Shown: positions 1 to 8,496, counted from the stretch's first letter. The stretch is 21,495 bases of DNA from an uncultured Lewinella sp. (GCA_938021455.1 CALIGP010000425.1:1-21495), one strand, 5' to 3'. Program-made: numbers and translations. The notes: generated by a model from the sequence alone, not told the origin.

Positions 1-2
1 TA

Positions 3-77
3 GCTCCGAATCGCGAATGGGGCCGCAAGCTCCCGAAGCGGGTAACTGTGGTAGCTTATCCTAATGACATATCGTAA
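3..77 (+). CDS. possible 3' end of a gene entering from the left edge
   Basis: An open frame runs from the left edge to a TAA at 75-77 and would encode about 24 residues ending VTVVAYPNDIS. Another plus frame is also open, to 64, and the minus strand is open here too, so coding status is uncertain. I do not recognise the fragment. From 78 to 200 I see no gene, only the short upstream region of the permease at 201, with a GGAGCTCC palindrome near 117-125. Confidence 0.25.
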   Translation, partial: APNREWGRKLPKRVTVVAYPNDIS

Positions 78-200
78 CACGGGAAAGTCGCTACGCTTCC
101 TTGCCAGGATCGGAGCTGGAGCTCCTTTGCCCAAAGCAAAAATGCCACCCTAACCACGAATCTGCCTCCAAAAGGATCTTATCTTTACAACCTCCCCCTA

Positions 201-1484
201 TTGCTTTCCCTCCTAGACCGCTACCTACTCCGCGCCTTCACCGGCCCCTTTATCCTCACGGCCTTCATCGCCTGGTTTGCTTTGCTTATGCAGTTTCTTT
301 GGTTCTTCATTGAAACTATTGCGGATAAAGGCCTTTCCTTTTTCATCGTGCTGGAGCTTATCGGGTACCGGAGTGTCCATCTGTTTCTGGTGGCTTTGCC
401 CTTAGCCTGTTTGATTGCTTCGGTGATGACCGTTGGCGGGCTGGCCGAACGCTATGAGTTGAGCAGCTTTCATTCGGCAGGAGCTTCACCCGGGCGGATA
501 CTGCGCCCGCTGCTCATATGCGGAGGGCTTGTAGCGGCCCTCTCCTACCTTACGGCCGATTACATTGTACCTGCCTCCAACCTGGCATTTTATGAGCGGC
601 TGCAGGAAGTGCAGCTTAGCAACGCCGCCCTCCACCTGGAAGCAGGCGTTTTTAACGAAGATCTCCCCGGCTTTACCATTCTCGCTAAGGAGAAAACTGA
701 TGACGGTGAACTGAAGGACATCTTACTCTATGACCACCGCTACTCTACCGGATCGGGCACAAACATTATTAGTGGCAAAAGTGGGGCCTTGACCGTAGAC
801 AGTCACAAAGAATCCGCCGGCCTATTGCTGCGTAACGGCAGCAATTATCGGGAACGGACGTCGGCGTCGAAGACTTTTGTCCGCACCAACTTTGAACGCT
901 ACCAAAAGCGATTTCTCATCGCCGACTTTTCCTCTCCGGATTTAAGTGGAAACAGCAGTCACTACTCTTTATTGACCAGCTGGCAATTGCAGTCCGCCGC
1001 AGATAGTGTCCAGATCCTAATGGACTCACTTACCACCTCCTTTAGCAATCGGACAGCAATTCCTAGAAACAAGTCGATGCCCGTAACGGGAAGTCGCCTT
1101 GCCGACTCCACGCTGGTCTTTCAACGGGCCCGTACCCGAGCCAGACAAATAAGGACGGAGGCTGCTACCCTCACTGAAAGGCTAGCCTTAGAACAGGAGA
1201 CCAAAGTTCGCTACCTCTACCGCAAACACGAGAAATACTCCCTAGCAGTAGCCTGTATACTTTTCGTATTTGTGGGTGGCGGGCTGGGAGAGATTGTACG
1301 AAGCGGCAACTTTGGCTTCCCAGTCTTAATCAGTATCGGCGTATTCGTGGCCTACATTATGGGAAGTATCTTTTGCCGGAGATTAGCCGAAAGCTTTGTG
1401 CTGCATCCGCTGGGGGCGGGCTGGGTGCCGGCATTCGTGGTACTGATCGTTGGCTTGCTGGGGATGCGGTGGCGGGCGGGGTGA
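201..1484 (+). CDS. LptF/LptG (YjgP/YjgQ) family LPS-transport permease
   Basis: This 427-residue inner-membrane protein has the layout of LptF/LptG, the permease halves that pull lipopolysaccharide out of the inner membrane and pass it to the periplasmic Lpt bridge. The N-terminus LSLLDRYLLRAFTGPF is the typical family opening. Three hydrophobic segments follow (about residues 13-37, 50-75 and 92-112), then a hydrophilic middle of about 230 residues that would be the periplasmic beta-jellyroll, and three C-terminal segments (about 343-365, 370-393 and 400-424). The start is TTG at 201; no ATG lies near the conserved N-terminus. Only one permease gene is present, and whether it corresponds to LptF or LptG cannot be told from this sequence. 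A long hairpin begins at its stop codon. Family assignment is firm; the pairing partner is not visible. Confidence 0.88.
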   Translation: MLSLLDRYLLRAFTGPFILTAFIAWFALLMQFLWFFIETIADKGLSFFIVLELIGYRSVHLFLVALPLACLIASVMTVGGLAERYELSSFHSAGASPGRILRPLLICGGLVAALSYLTADYIVPASNLAFYERLQEVQLSNAALHLEAGVFNEDLPGFTILAKEKTDDGELKDILLYDHRYSTGSGTNIISGKSGALTVDSHKESAGLLLRNGSNYRERTSASKTFVRTNFERYQKRFLIADFSSPDLSGNSSHYSLLTSWQLQSAADSVQILMDSLTTSFSNRTAIPRNKSMPVTGSRLADSTLVFQRARTRARQIRTEAATLTERLALEQETKVRYLYRKHEKYSLAVACILFVFVGGGLGEIVRSGNFGFPVLISIGVFVAYIMGSIFCRRLAESFVLHPLGAGWVPAFVVLIVGLLGMRWRAG

Positions 1485-1541
1485 TTCCTGGTTGAGACGC
1501 TATGCGGGGCAGATTCGACGCATAGCGTCTCAACCAAGAAT
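1484..1541. repeat. long intergenic palindrome (17-bp perfect arms) after the permease gene
   Basis: GGTTGAGACGCTATGCG at 1490-1506 is exactly repeated in inverted orientation at 1519-1535 around a 12-nt loop. With one mismatch the pairing extends to 1484 and 1541, giving about 23 paired positions. It starts on the last base of the permease stop codon and no T-run follows, so it is not a standard intrinsic terminator. It may be an mRNA-stabilising or REP-like dispersed element. Confidence 0.75.
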
Positions 1542-1576
1542 TACCCGCCTTTTCCAAAATTCCATACCTTCACGAA

Positions 1577-2326
1577 ATGCTGCAATCTCCCCCAAAACAG
1601 CAAGTCGAATCTTCTTTCTCTGGCTTCGTTCGTAGTAACTGGCTGTTCATTAGCGGGACGATGCTCTTGCTACTGATTAACGGTTACTTCTGGGCGACCT
1701 CCAACCAGGGAGACACGCTAGTAGCCATAAACCGACTACGCAGTCCCTTCTGGGATATTTTTTTTAAGGTAGGTACGCAGTTGGCGGAGCCAATAGCTTA
1801 CGTAGTTATCCTCCTCATGGTGTCCGCCTACAGTTACCGCAGGGGGATATTTACGGTGGTCGCCGGCGCTACGGCCGGCATTGTGGCCGGCCTTCTGAAG
1901 GCGTTTTTTGCGCAGGCCAGGCCCATGCGCTGGTTCTTTGACAACTACGAAGAGATCTGGCATTCGCTCAACCACTTTGAAGAAGCTTACCGGAACTGGT
2001 CGCCCGACAGCAGCTTCCCCAGTGGGCATGCAACTTCAGCCTTCGCGCTATATGGCTTCCTGGCATTTTCCGCCCGTAGGGGTAAGCTTTGGGTGGGACT
2101 GCTATGTTTTGGACTCGCCTTCCTAGTGGCCTTTAGCCGGATGTACCTCTTGTATCACTTCCTTCGGGATGTGACGGTGGGGGCAGGTCTGGGACTGTGT
2201 CTGGCGGCGATTGTGTACCTACTTCAGAATCGCCTTTTTCCTAATGCTTATAAATTAGATCAGGGTTGGCTTTCTCTATTTGATAAAACTCCGGTAGCCA
2301 GGCAAAGTGTTCCACCACCAGAGTAG
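1577..2326 (+). CDS. PAP2-family membrane phosphatase
   Basis: This 249-residue integral membrane protein carries all three signatures of the type 2 phosphatidic acid phosphatase superfamily: K(x6)RP at residues 108-116 (KAFFAQARP), PSGH at 148-151 and SR(x5)H(x3)D at 187-198 (SRMYLLYHFLRD). His151 and His194 would be the catalytic pair. Family members remove phosphate from lipid pyrophosphates or phosphatidate at the outer face of the inner membrane (undecaprenyl-PP recycling, lipid A or phosphatidylglycerol-phosphate dephosphorylation); the substrate cannot be read from sequence. Hydrophobic stretches surround the motifs (about 22-40, 70-85, 92-106, 155-165, 171-186 and 199-215). The ATG at 1577 gives a short cytosolic N-terminus. 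It lies 92 bp after the LptF/G-type gene, so an envelope-lipid role fits the context, but the palindrome between them may separate the transcripts. Confidence 0.9.
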   Translation: MLQSPPKQQVESSFSGFVRSNWLFISGTMLLLLINGYFWATSNQGDTLVAINRLRSPFWDIFFKVGTQLAEPIAYVVILLMVSAYSYRRGIFTVVAGATAGIVAGLLKAFFAQARPMRWFFDNYEEIWHSLNHFEEAYRNWSPDSSFPSGHATSAFALYGFLAFSARRGKLWVGLLCFGLAFLVAFSRMYLLYHFLRDVTVGAGLGLCLAAIVYLLQNRLFPNAYKLDQGWLSLFDKTPVARQSVPPPE

Positions 2327-2390
2327 CCTTCTTTGCTCTTTATTCTTTTCTTTGCACCTGCGTATATCGCCCAAATAAAACCAGTTCGCC

Positions 2391-3599
2391 TTGAAGTACC
2401 CCACCATTGCCGTCATCCGCGAAGGAAAAGTCCCGCCCGATGCTCGTGTTCCGTTGACGCCACCCCAGGTGGCCAATCTCCGAGAACGAGGCATTGACAT
2501 TGTCGTCCAGCCTAGCCCAGGGCGAACCTTCAGGGATCAGGAATATGCGGACCTGGGCATTCCTATGGTAGAAGACATCTCTGACCGGGAACTGTTACTG
2601 GGCATCAAGGAGGTGCCCATTTCTCAATTGATCCCCAACAAAAAATACTGCTTCTTCGCGCACGTAGCTAAGGAGCAACCCTATAATCAGCCATTGATGC
2701 GTGCCCTGCTCGACAAAGGAATCACGCATATGGACTACGAGTATTTCACCGGCGAAAACGGGAAGCGATTGATTGCTTTCGGCTACTGGGCGGGCATGGT
2801 GGGCGCGCATAATGCCGTGTGGACTTATGCGCAGCGAACGGGTGCCTTCGAGCTTCCCCGCCTCAAAGACCTGTATGATTATGCGGCGGCCAAAGAAGTC
2901 TATGCCAAGCTAAATTTGCCCCCAATTCGAGTCGTATTAACGGGTACCGGGCGTGTCGGCCAGGGTGCCGCTCAGGTATTGGAAGACATGGGCTTTACGA
3001 AAATCAGCCCTGCTGCCTACCGCAACGGAGAAGAAACCAACAAAGCGGTTTTCACCCAACTCGGCGTATCTGAGTACGCAAAGCACCCGGACGGGCAGCC
3101 GATCAAAAAACAATACTTCTATAAGCACGGCGAGGAATACCAATCAAATTTTGCGCCCTACGCCAAAGTCTCCGACATCTTCATCAATGGCATCTTTTGG
3201 GACGGCAGAGCCCCGGCCTTCTTTACCAGCGAAGAAATGGCCTCGGAAGATTTCCGCATTCAAGTGGTTGGTGACGTTACCTGTGACATTGCGCCAGCGG
3301 CTAGTGTTCCGTCTACTCTACGAGCGTCCACCATTGCAGATCCGGTTTTTGGCTATGATCCACTGTCGGGCAAAGAGATTAAGGCTTATTCCACCAATGG
3401 GATTGACATCATGTCCATTGACAACCTTCCCAGTGAACTTCCGCGCGACGCCAGCGAAGCTTTTGGCGATGTGTTCATTGAGAAGATCTTACCGGAGTTC
3501 GGTAAAGAGCAATCGGATATTCTGGAGCGGGCAAGTATTACCGTTAACGGAGAGCTAGGCCCGCACTATGGGTATTTGGAGGAATATGCTAAAGGCTAA
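2391..3599 (+). CDS. saccharopine dehydrogenase (NAD+, lysine-forming)-like / alanine-dehydrogenase-superfamily enzyme
   Basis: This 402-residue protein has the two-domain fold pattern of the alanine dehydrogenase/Lys1 superfamily. The N-terminal domain has RVPLTP (residues 19-24), GIKEV (71-75, with Lys73) and FFAHV (88-92, with His91). The Lys and His match the catalytic pair of fungal Lys1, whose motifs are GIKE and FAH. LIAFGYWAGMVGA (127-139) also resembles the Lys1 AFGYxAGxxGA segment, and VVLTGTGRVGQG (181-192) is the Rossmann NAD-binding loop. The likely chemistry is NAD-dependent oxidation of saccharopine or a related secondary amine, but this is inferred from resemblance. The start is TTG at 2391; no ATG fits. 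TTTCTTTG at 2347-2354 faintly resembles a -7 box. The gene converges with the xylanase at 3606, with only 6 bp between the stop codons. Confidence 0.75.
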   Translation: MKYPTIAVIREGKVPPDARVPLTPPQVANLRERGIDIVVQPSPGRTFRDQEYADLGIPMVEDISDRELLLGIKEVPISQLIPNKKYCFFAHVAKEQPYNQPLMRALLDKGITHMDYEYFTGENGKRLIAFGYWAGMVGAHNAVWTYAQRTGAFELPRLKDLYDYAAAKEVYAKLNLPPIRVVLTGTGRVGQGAAQVLEDMGFTKISPAAYRNGEETNKAVFTQLGVSEYAKHPDGQPIKKQYFYKHGEEYQSNFAPYAKVSDIFINGIFWDGRAPAFFTSEEMASEDFRIQVVGDVTCDIAPAASVPSTLRASTIADPVFGYDPLSGKEIKAYSTNGIDIMSIDNLPSELPRDASEAFGDVFIEKILPEFGKEQSDILERASITVNGELGPHYGYLEEYAKG

Positions 3600-3605
3600 G
3601 TTTTA

Positions 3606-5801
3606 TCATTCCTTCACTAATCGGATTCTTCCCATTGCAGCGCCTCGTTGCAGGTGTAGCATATAAACACCTGCAGGAAGGCTTCCTAAATCAAGGCTTG
3701 CCCTGACTATACCCTTTTGAATAATACCACTTTGGACAGTTCTCCCGATGGAAGAATAAACTTCATAGTTGGTTCTTAAGCTTCCGGCGGGGAGTTCAAG
3801 ATTGAGTAGTCCACTGGTGGGGTTAGGGAAAGCGCTTAAGCTAAGGCCTCCAAACGTACCGTTATCAACACTTGTGCCTAGTATAACATCAATATCCCGT
3901 TGATCAATATTGGAGATTCTTTGCTCCCATCCGCCGCCAATCGGCACCAGAATGGTCTGATACTGGTAGGCATCCTCTATAACAGGGACGTCAGCAGGAA
4001 TAAAAAGTTTGGCGGATAGCTGTTGGTCTTCTCCAGCTACTACCTCTTGCCGAAACTCTTGAAAGGTCGTATAGGGGGCTTCATCAAGCTGAAACCAAAC
4101 GACTATCTCCTGATTCTCGCCAGCACTGTAGGTAACGTCCACCGTTACGGTATCTCCCCGATTAACCACTTCAGGGCCAAGGCTGGATAGCACCGCCTGG
4201 CTTCCTGCCCCCAGGACGGTTACATCGGTTTGTGCTAAATCACTAAATCTAGTGTTATAAGAGCCTCCATTCGGAGTAATAAACGTCTGGTATTGGTAGC
4301 TGGCGTTTCCGGGTGGCGTAGACTCGGGAATATTGAGTACCACATCGATAGTCCCGTTTCCTTCGGTAACATCCGTGACGACTTCTGTGTAGACGGTGAA
4401 GGGATCGGAATCGAGCTGAAAAGTAACGAATACATCCTGATCGTCGGTTGCGAAATAGCTAACGGAGACCGTTATCTGCTCACCCGGTGAAATATTAACT
4501 GGTCCGTTGACGGAGGTAATGGAGGGGTCAAGAGATCCGCTACCGCCACAATCAGCCGGCGCGCCGTTTCCAGGGATGAGTTCATTAAAGGCGTATTCTT
4601 CCCGGTCTGGCAACCCCATCAGGGCGGTAGCCAGTCCATCATAAGCGGGCTTGGGAGCATAATCGGCCCCTTCAGAAAGAACGGCATCCTGGCAACCATC
4701 AAAAGGGGGCGTATTAGACTGAGTAATCCAGCTGTCTTCGTCCCGAAGGCCCCAGACGAGTAGTTCGCGGCAGTTGGGCTGAGACAATGCCATTTCGCTG
4801 AATTCCCGGAAAGCCGTCTCCTGAAAAGCTTCGTCCCGACGATTATTACAGATGCGGATGTCCAGTTCTGAGATCACCACGTCAAGGCCCGCAGCGTCGA
4901 GGTCTTCCATACTGGCCTTTACACTATTAATGAAGCCCAGGTTGATCGCTCCTGCGGAATTCACCATATCCGACAGAACGAAGTGCGACTGAAAGCCGAT
5001 ACCATCAACCGGCGCACCACAGTCTTTTAGCGCCTTGAATTTATCTCGCATAAAGCGATTCTTCGATGCAGACGAAGTATTAAAGTTTTCGATGGAATAA
5101 TCGTTGTAGTATAAGCGCGACTGTGGCTGAGCTTCTCTGGCCCAGACGAAAAGCATCTTGATGTAGTTCTCGTAAGTTGCTTCGCCCCAGTCGGTCATAC
5201 TGCCGTCGTTTGCTCGTCGATACCAAGTGCCGCCGCGCCACTCCCGCTGCCCCCCTGGAGATTGATCAGAGATCGCCTCGTTGATGACATCCCATTCATC
5301 GACACGGTCGCCGCACACTTGGCCGAGAGCCATGATGTATTTCCGGGAAAAATCGAATACTTGCTGGCCAGTCCAGGCAGGGCCCGCTGCATTCAGCCAT
5401 CCTGGTGCTTGATTAAACCAGATCATGGCGTGGCCTCGCTTGCGCATATCGCTCCACTCAGGCCGGGAGAGAAATATTTCGATAGCATTGGTTTGTAGAG
5501 TAGCCTCTAGCTCCGCCACAGTAAGGTCGTGGATGTTGGCTGGTTCATTCTGTGGCAAGACGAAGGACATCTTCATGCTATTCTCCAGTACAATCGCGTT
5601 GTACTCGCCCGTCAGGTTAGCCTCCGCCTCGCCATTACGGAAGGTCGATGGATTATTGAGATGCCCGATGCTGATGATGTTGCCAATGTAGACTTTTTTG
5701 GGGCTAGCCAGATCACGGAGACCATTCTGTCCTGCTAGTGGTAGTACTCCAAAAAAGCAAAAGAGAAGAAGAAAATTGTATCGGGTAAAATATGGGTGCA
5801 T
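3606..5801 (-). CDS. secreted GH10 endo-beta-1,4-xylanase with two beta-sandwich modules and T9SS sorting domain
   Basis: This 731-residue protein is predicted to cut internal beta-1,4 bonds of xylan outside the cell. It opens with a signal peptide (hydrophobic core FLLLFCFFGVLPLAG, residues 10-24). The GH10 barrel covers about 32-400: ENSMKM at 73-78, RGHAMIW at 122-128, WDVINE with acid/base Glu175, YNDY at 232-235, GIGFQSH at 267-273, SELDIR with nucleophile Glu312, and WGLRDEDSW at 350-358. All catalytic residues are present, although the residue after Trp128 is Phe where many GH10 enzymes have His. Two similar modules of about 105 residues follow (about 425-531 and 535-641), each with FQxD and YQYQT signatures. 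The tail from about 653 (FPNPTSG..., ending MGRIRLVKE) is a type A T9SS sorting domain. The ATG at 5801 is preferred to the GTG at 5804. It lies 111 bp downstream of its paralogue. Confidence 0.93.
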   Translation of the reverse strand: MHPYFTRYNFLLLFCFFGVLPLAGQNGLRDLASPKKVYIGNIISIGHLNNPSTFRNGEAEANLTGEYNAIVLENSMKMSFVLPQNEPANIHDLTVAELEATLQTNAIEIFLSRPEWSDMRKRGHAMIWFNQAPGWLNAAGPAWTGQQVFDFSRKYIMALGQVCGDRVDEWDVINEAISDQSPGGQREWRGGTWYRRANDGSMTDWGEATYENYIKMLFVWAREAQPQSRLYYNDYSIENFNTSSASKNRFMRDKFKALKDCGAPVDGIGFQSHFVLSDMVNSAGAINLGFINSVKASMEDLDAAGLDVVISELDIRICNNRRDEAFQETAFREFSEMALSQPNCRELLVWGLRDEDSWITQSNTPPFDGCQDAVLSEGADYAPKPAYDGLATALMGLPDREEYAFNELIPGNGAPADCGGSGSLDPSITSVNGPVNISPGEQITVSVSYFATDDQDVFVTFQLDSDPFTVYTEVVTDVTEGNGTIDVVLNIPESTPPGNASYQYQTFITPNGGSYNTRFSDLAQTDVTVLGAGSQAVLSSLGPEVVNRGDTVTVDVTYSAGENQEIVVWFQLDEAPYTTFQEFRQEVVAGEDQQLSAKLFIPADVPVIEDAYQYQTILVPIGGGWEQRISNIDQRDIDVILGTSVDNGTFGGLSLSAFPNPTSGLLNLELPAGSLRTNYEVYSSIGRTVQSGIIQKGIVRASLDLGSLPAGVYMLHLQRGAAMGRIRLVKE

Positions 5802-5848
5802 CACGTGGTTTTTGTTTAAAATTTTGGGGCTATTTCTTTAACCAGGAA

Positions 5849-5883
5849 TCGCCTTAAAGTTTCCTCTGAAAACTTTAAGGCGA
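5849..5883 (-). terminator. 14-bp stem-loop between the two xylanase genes
   Basis: TCGCCTTAAAGTTT at 5849-5862 pairs perfectly with 5870-5883 around a 7-nt loop. It lies 30 bp beyond the stop of the upstream xylanase and about 48 bp before the start of the downstream one. No T-run follows on the minus strand, so it may be an RNA-processing or stability hairpin, or a weak terminator that lowers expression of the second gene. Confidence 0.5.
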
Positions 5884-5912
5884 AAACCCGGACTAAAGTA
5901 AATCAACCAAAG

Positions 5913-8237
5913 TTAATGTTTAGAAATACGCAGCAGGCGATGTTCGTCTCCCTGAGTAAGGGAAATCAAGTAAATGCCCGCTTTTAAAGTCCGAAGATCG
6001 AGCTGAGTTCGATTGGTTGCAACTACTTTTTTACTGATCAACTTTGCTCCGGTCACACTAAAAACAGTGATCTCGGTCTCCCCTTCCAGTAAGCCTTGGA
6101 TAGTTGTCAACCCTTCAGTTGGGTTAGGGAATGCCATAGGTTCGAACACTTCTCCTCCCAAGGAAGAAAAATCATTATTCAGGTCTTCCCTGATTACACC
6201 CTGAGCAGGCGAGGTGGATATCAGGCTAAATCGTTGATTTTGGTTATTGGTATTCTTGTTCCAGACATGTACAACGTTGGCGTTACTTGAGTAAATATCC
6301 AGGGCACGAGCCTGATCGTGTTTAGGAAGAAACTGGAAGACCCCGTTACCAAGGGGAATGGCCTTCCAGATCAAATGATCACCTCCACCTGTGTAGCTGG
6401 TACGGGCGGCTCTTTGCCCCTGTCCAGTATTTCCGTTGGGCACTTCCATGCGCTGGTTGAAGCCAACATTGGTGATACGATATTCGTCATTGCCCAGGTG
6501 GGCGAAAGTCCAACGGGAGTTATTCCCATTCGTATTCGTCCGACTACGCAGGTTATTGGTGCTACCCACGGCATAAATGTAGTGGTTGGAATTGGACTTT
6601 TTCATGTAATAGGTGCCGTTAGCGATTAATTGGCTGCTGGCACCATTTATCACATCAACATTGTTTCGGGCCCGGTTGGCCAGGCGGTTGCTATAATTTC
6701 CATTATCAGGCGTAACCATTACCTGAAACTGGTATTCGTTGTTAGCCACCGGGGTGTTAGCCGGGATATTGACCGGTATGGTGATTGTTTTATTAGCGCC
6801 AGAAACAGCGTTCCTTCGGGCGTCAGAAAAGACCTGATAGTTACCATTATCTCGCTGAAACACTACATATATGTCCTGATTATTACCAGCGCTGTAGTTA
6901 ATGGTTACGTTCGCCGTTCCTCCGCGGACAACATCATCTGAGACCGTAACCGAAGTTACTGCAGGGGTAGCTCCACCGCCGCCACAAGAAGCCGTTTGCC
7001 CTGAGCCTTGATTAAGCGACGGGTAGCCAAAACTGTTTCGATTAGGTTGCGACTGAATGGCCCCCAATACACCAGTATAGGCATTCTTTTTATCGTAATT
7101 ATTTCCTTCAAAAATACTGGGATCAAAGCAGTTCGTGAATGGTTCGTAATTAGCAACGTGTATCCAATTTCGCTCATCCCGCTGCCCCCACATCAAAACA
7201 GACCAACAGTTAGGCTGAGCATAGGCCATTCTTACAAATTCATAGTAAGCTGCTTCCTGAGTAGCCTCTACCCGGTCACCGTTACATATCCGAATATCCA
7301 GTTCAGTAATAGCTACCTCCAGGCCAGCATCATCAAGATCCTCCATGGAGGATTTCACGGAATTAATAAAGCCCGTGTTAATGGTGCCATTAGCTGACAC
7401 CATATCCGCGCAAATAAAGTGGCTTTGAAAGCCAATACCATCAATCGGAGCGCCACAATCCTTTATGGCTTTAAATTTCTCCCGCATGAACTTATTTTTA
7501 GAATCGTTTCCGGTTCCAAAATTCTCAATGGCATAATCGTTGTAAAACAATCGGGCATTGGGCTGTGCCTCCCGAGCCCAGACAAAGAGCATTCGAATAT
7601 AGTTTTCATAGCTGGCGGTTCCGTAGGTAGTTTGGCTCCCGTCATTTGCCTTACGGTACCAGGTGTTTGGGCGCCAGCGTCGGTTACCATTAGGGGAGTC
7701 GTCAGCAATAGCCTCATTTATCACATCCCACTCCGCAATACTATTACCACATACCTGGCTTAATGCTTTGATGTATTTCCGAGAGAAATCGAATACCTGC
7801 TGTGCTGACCAGTTTGGAGCATTACTATTCAGCCAACCCGGTGCCTGGTTAAACCAGATCATGGCGTGCCCCCTTTTGCGAAAACCGTTGAAGGCGGAGT
7901 TATTAATGAATTTATCGACATTCCCCGTCCTGAGGGTATTTTTCAGTTGGGTTATGGAAAGTCCATGAATATTATTGGGTTGGCTGGTGGGTAAAACGTT
8001 GCCCATCTTCATGGCATTCTCGAGCACAATGACATTATACTCATCCTGAAGATTTGGCAAGGCATTACTGCCATCAAAGCCGGTGGGATTTGCCAGCAAG
8101 CCATCGCTGACAATGTTGCCAACCCAAACTTTCTTAGGGTTGGAAGCACCTTTTAAAGTTTGTGCCTGAAGTGTACTGGATAGGCAAAAGAATACCAGGG
8201 CCGCCAGGAGGCAGCTTATTCTTAGGGAAAATTTCAT
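5913..8237 (-). CDS. secreted GH10 endo-beta-1,4-xylanase with ricin-type lectin domain and T9SS sorting domain
   Basis: This 774-residue paralogue of the neighbouring xylanase has matching GH10 residue numbering (acid/base Glu175, nucleophile Glu312). A signal peptide (about 1-26, LVFFCLSSTLQAQ) leads into the GH10 domain (about 32-400): ENAMKM at 73-78, RGHAMIW at 122-128, WDVINE at 170-175, GIGFQSH at 267-273, TELDIR at 311-316, WGQRDERNW at 350-358. One beta-sandwich module follows at about 424-530. Residues about 536-675 form a ricin B-type beta-trefoil with three QxW-like repeats (SRWTF, LIWKA, QRFSL), which commonly bind xylan or galactose-type sugars. The tail from about 700 (FPNPTEG) is a type A T9SS domain, placing the enzyme on the surface or in the medium. 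The ATG at 8237 follows an AT-rich regulatory region. Together the pair suggests xylan use, though no SusC/SusD genes are in view. Confidence 0.93.
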   Translation of the reverse strand: MKFSLRISCLLAALVFFCLSSTLQAQTLKGASNPKKVWVGNIVSDGLLANPTGFDGSNALPNLQDEYNVIVLENAMKMGNVLPTSQPNNIHGLSITQLKNTLRTGNVDKFINNSAFNGFRKRGHAMIWFNQAPGWLNSNAPNWSAQQVFDFSRKYIKALSQVCGNSIAEWDVINEAIADDSPNGNRRWRPNTWYRKANDGSQTTYGTASYENYIRMLFVWAREAQPNARLFYNDYAIENFGTGNDSKNKFMREKFKAIKDCGAPIDGIGFQSHFICADMVSANGTINTGFINSVKSSMEDLDDAGLEVAITELDIRICNGDRVEATQEAAYYEFVRMAYAQPNCWSVLMWGQRDERNWIHVANYEPFTNCFDPSIFEGNNYDKKNAYTGVLGAIQSQPNRNSFGYPSLNQGSGQTASCGGGGATPAVTSVTVSDDVVRGGTANVTINYSAGNNQDIYVVFQRDNGNYQVFSDARRNAVSGANKTITIPVNIPANTPVANNEYQFQVMVTPDNGNYSNRLANRARNNVDVINGASSQLIANGTYYMKKSNSNHYIYAVGSTNNLRSRTNTNGNNSRWTFAHLGNDEYRITNVGFNQRMEVPNGNTGQGQRAARTSYTGGGDHLIWKAIPLGNGVFQFLPKHDQARALDIYSSNANVVHVWNKNTNNQNQRFSLISTSPAQGVIREDLNNDFSSLGGEVFEPMAFPNPTEGLTTIQGLLEGETEITVFSVTGAKLISKKVVATNRTQLDLRTLKAGIYLISLTQGDEHRLLRISKH

Positions 8238-8364
8238 TTCTATTATTGGTTTAATTGCGTGATCGACTCAGAGATCAATCAGTGATACTCTGGAAACGTA
8301 AACAGAACTAGATCTACTTCAAAAAACATCAAATGTTACTTAGTACTACTTATTTGAATCAGTC

Positions 8365-8372
8365 CAAATATA
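8365..8372 (-). promoter_or_regulatory. Bacteroidota -7 box upstream of the xylanase gene
   Basis: The minus strand reads TATATTTG, an exact match to TAnnTTTG. It would give a 5' UTR of about 120 nt before the ATG at 8237. No convincing TTTG -33 element is found at the expected spacing, so this is a candidate. A second candidate, TTAATTTG at 8457-8464 with a TTG at 8487-8489, overlaps the palindromic sites. Confidence 0.4.
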
Positions 8373-8464
8373 TAGATAAAAACCATTCGAAAAAATAGTA
8401 AATATCAATTCAAAAGGTGAAACACATTTATTTTGTATACAATAAAAAATGCCTGACAAATTAA

Positions 8465-8496
8465 CAATCGATTGAAAATTTTAGGACAATCGATTG
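8465..8496. promoter_or_regulatory. paired CAATCGATTG palindromes, probable operator
   Basis: The 10-bp perfect palindrome CAATCGATTG occurs at 8465-8474 and again at 8487-8496, 22 bp apart, which is two helical turns and puts both on the same face of the DNA. The second extends to ACAATCGATTGT. A central CG flanked by symmetric arms is the usual shape of LacI/GalR-family operators, so a sugar-responsive regulator is plausible; the regulator gene is not in the window. The palindromes overlap a candidate promoter (TTG at 8487-8489, TTAATTTG at 8457-8464), which would suit repression. Confidence 0.55.

Noticed and set aside
1484..1541. Intrinsic terminator for the permease gene
   Set aside because: The stem is strong but no T-run follows on either strand.
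2953..3558. 201-codon frame inside the saccharopine-dehydrogenase-like gene
   Set aside because: Same-strand +2 shadow, rich in Arg/Ser/Pro with no recognisable motif.
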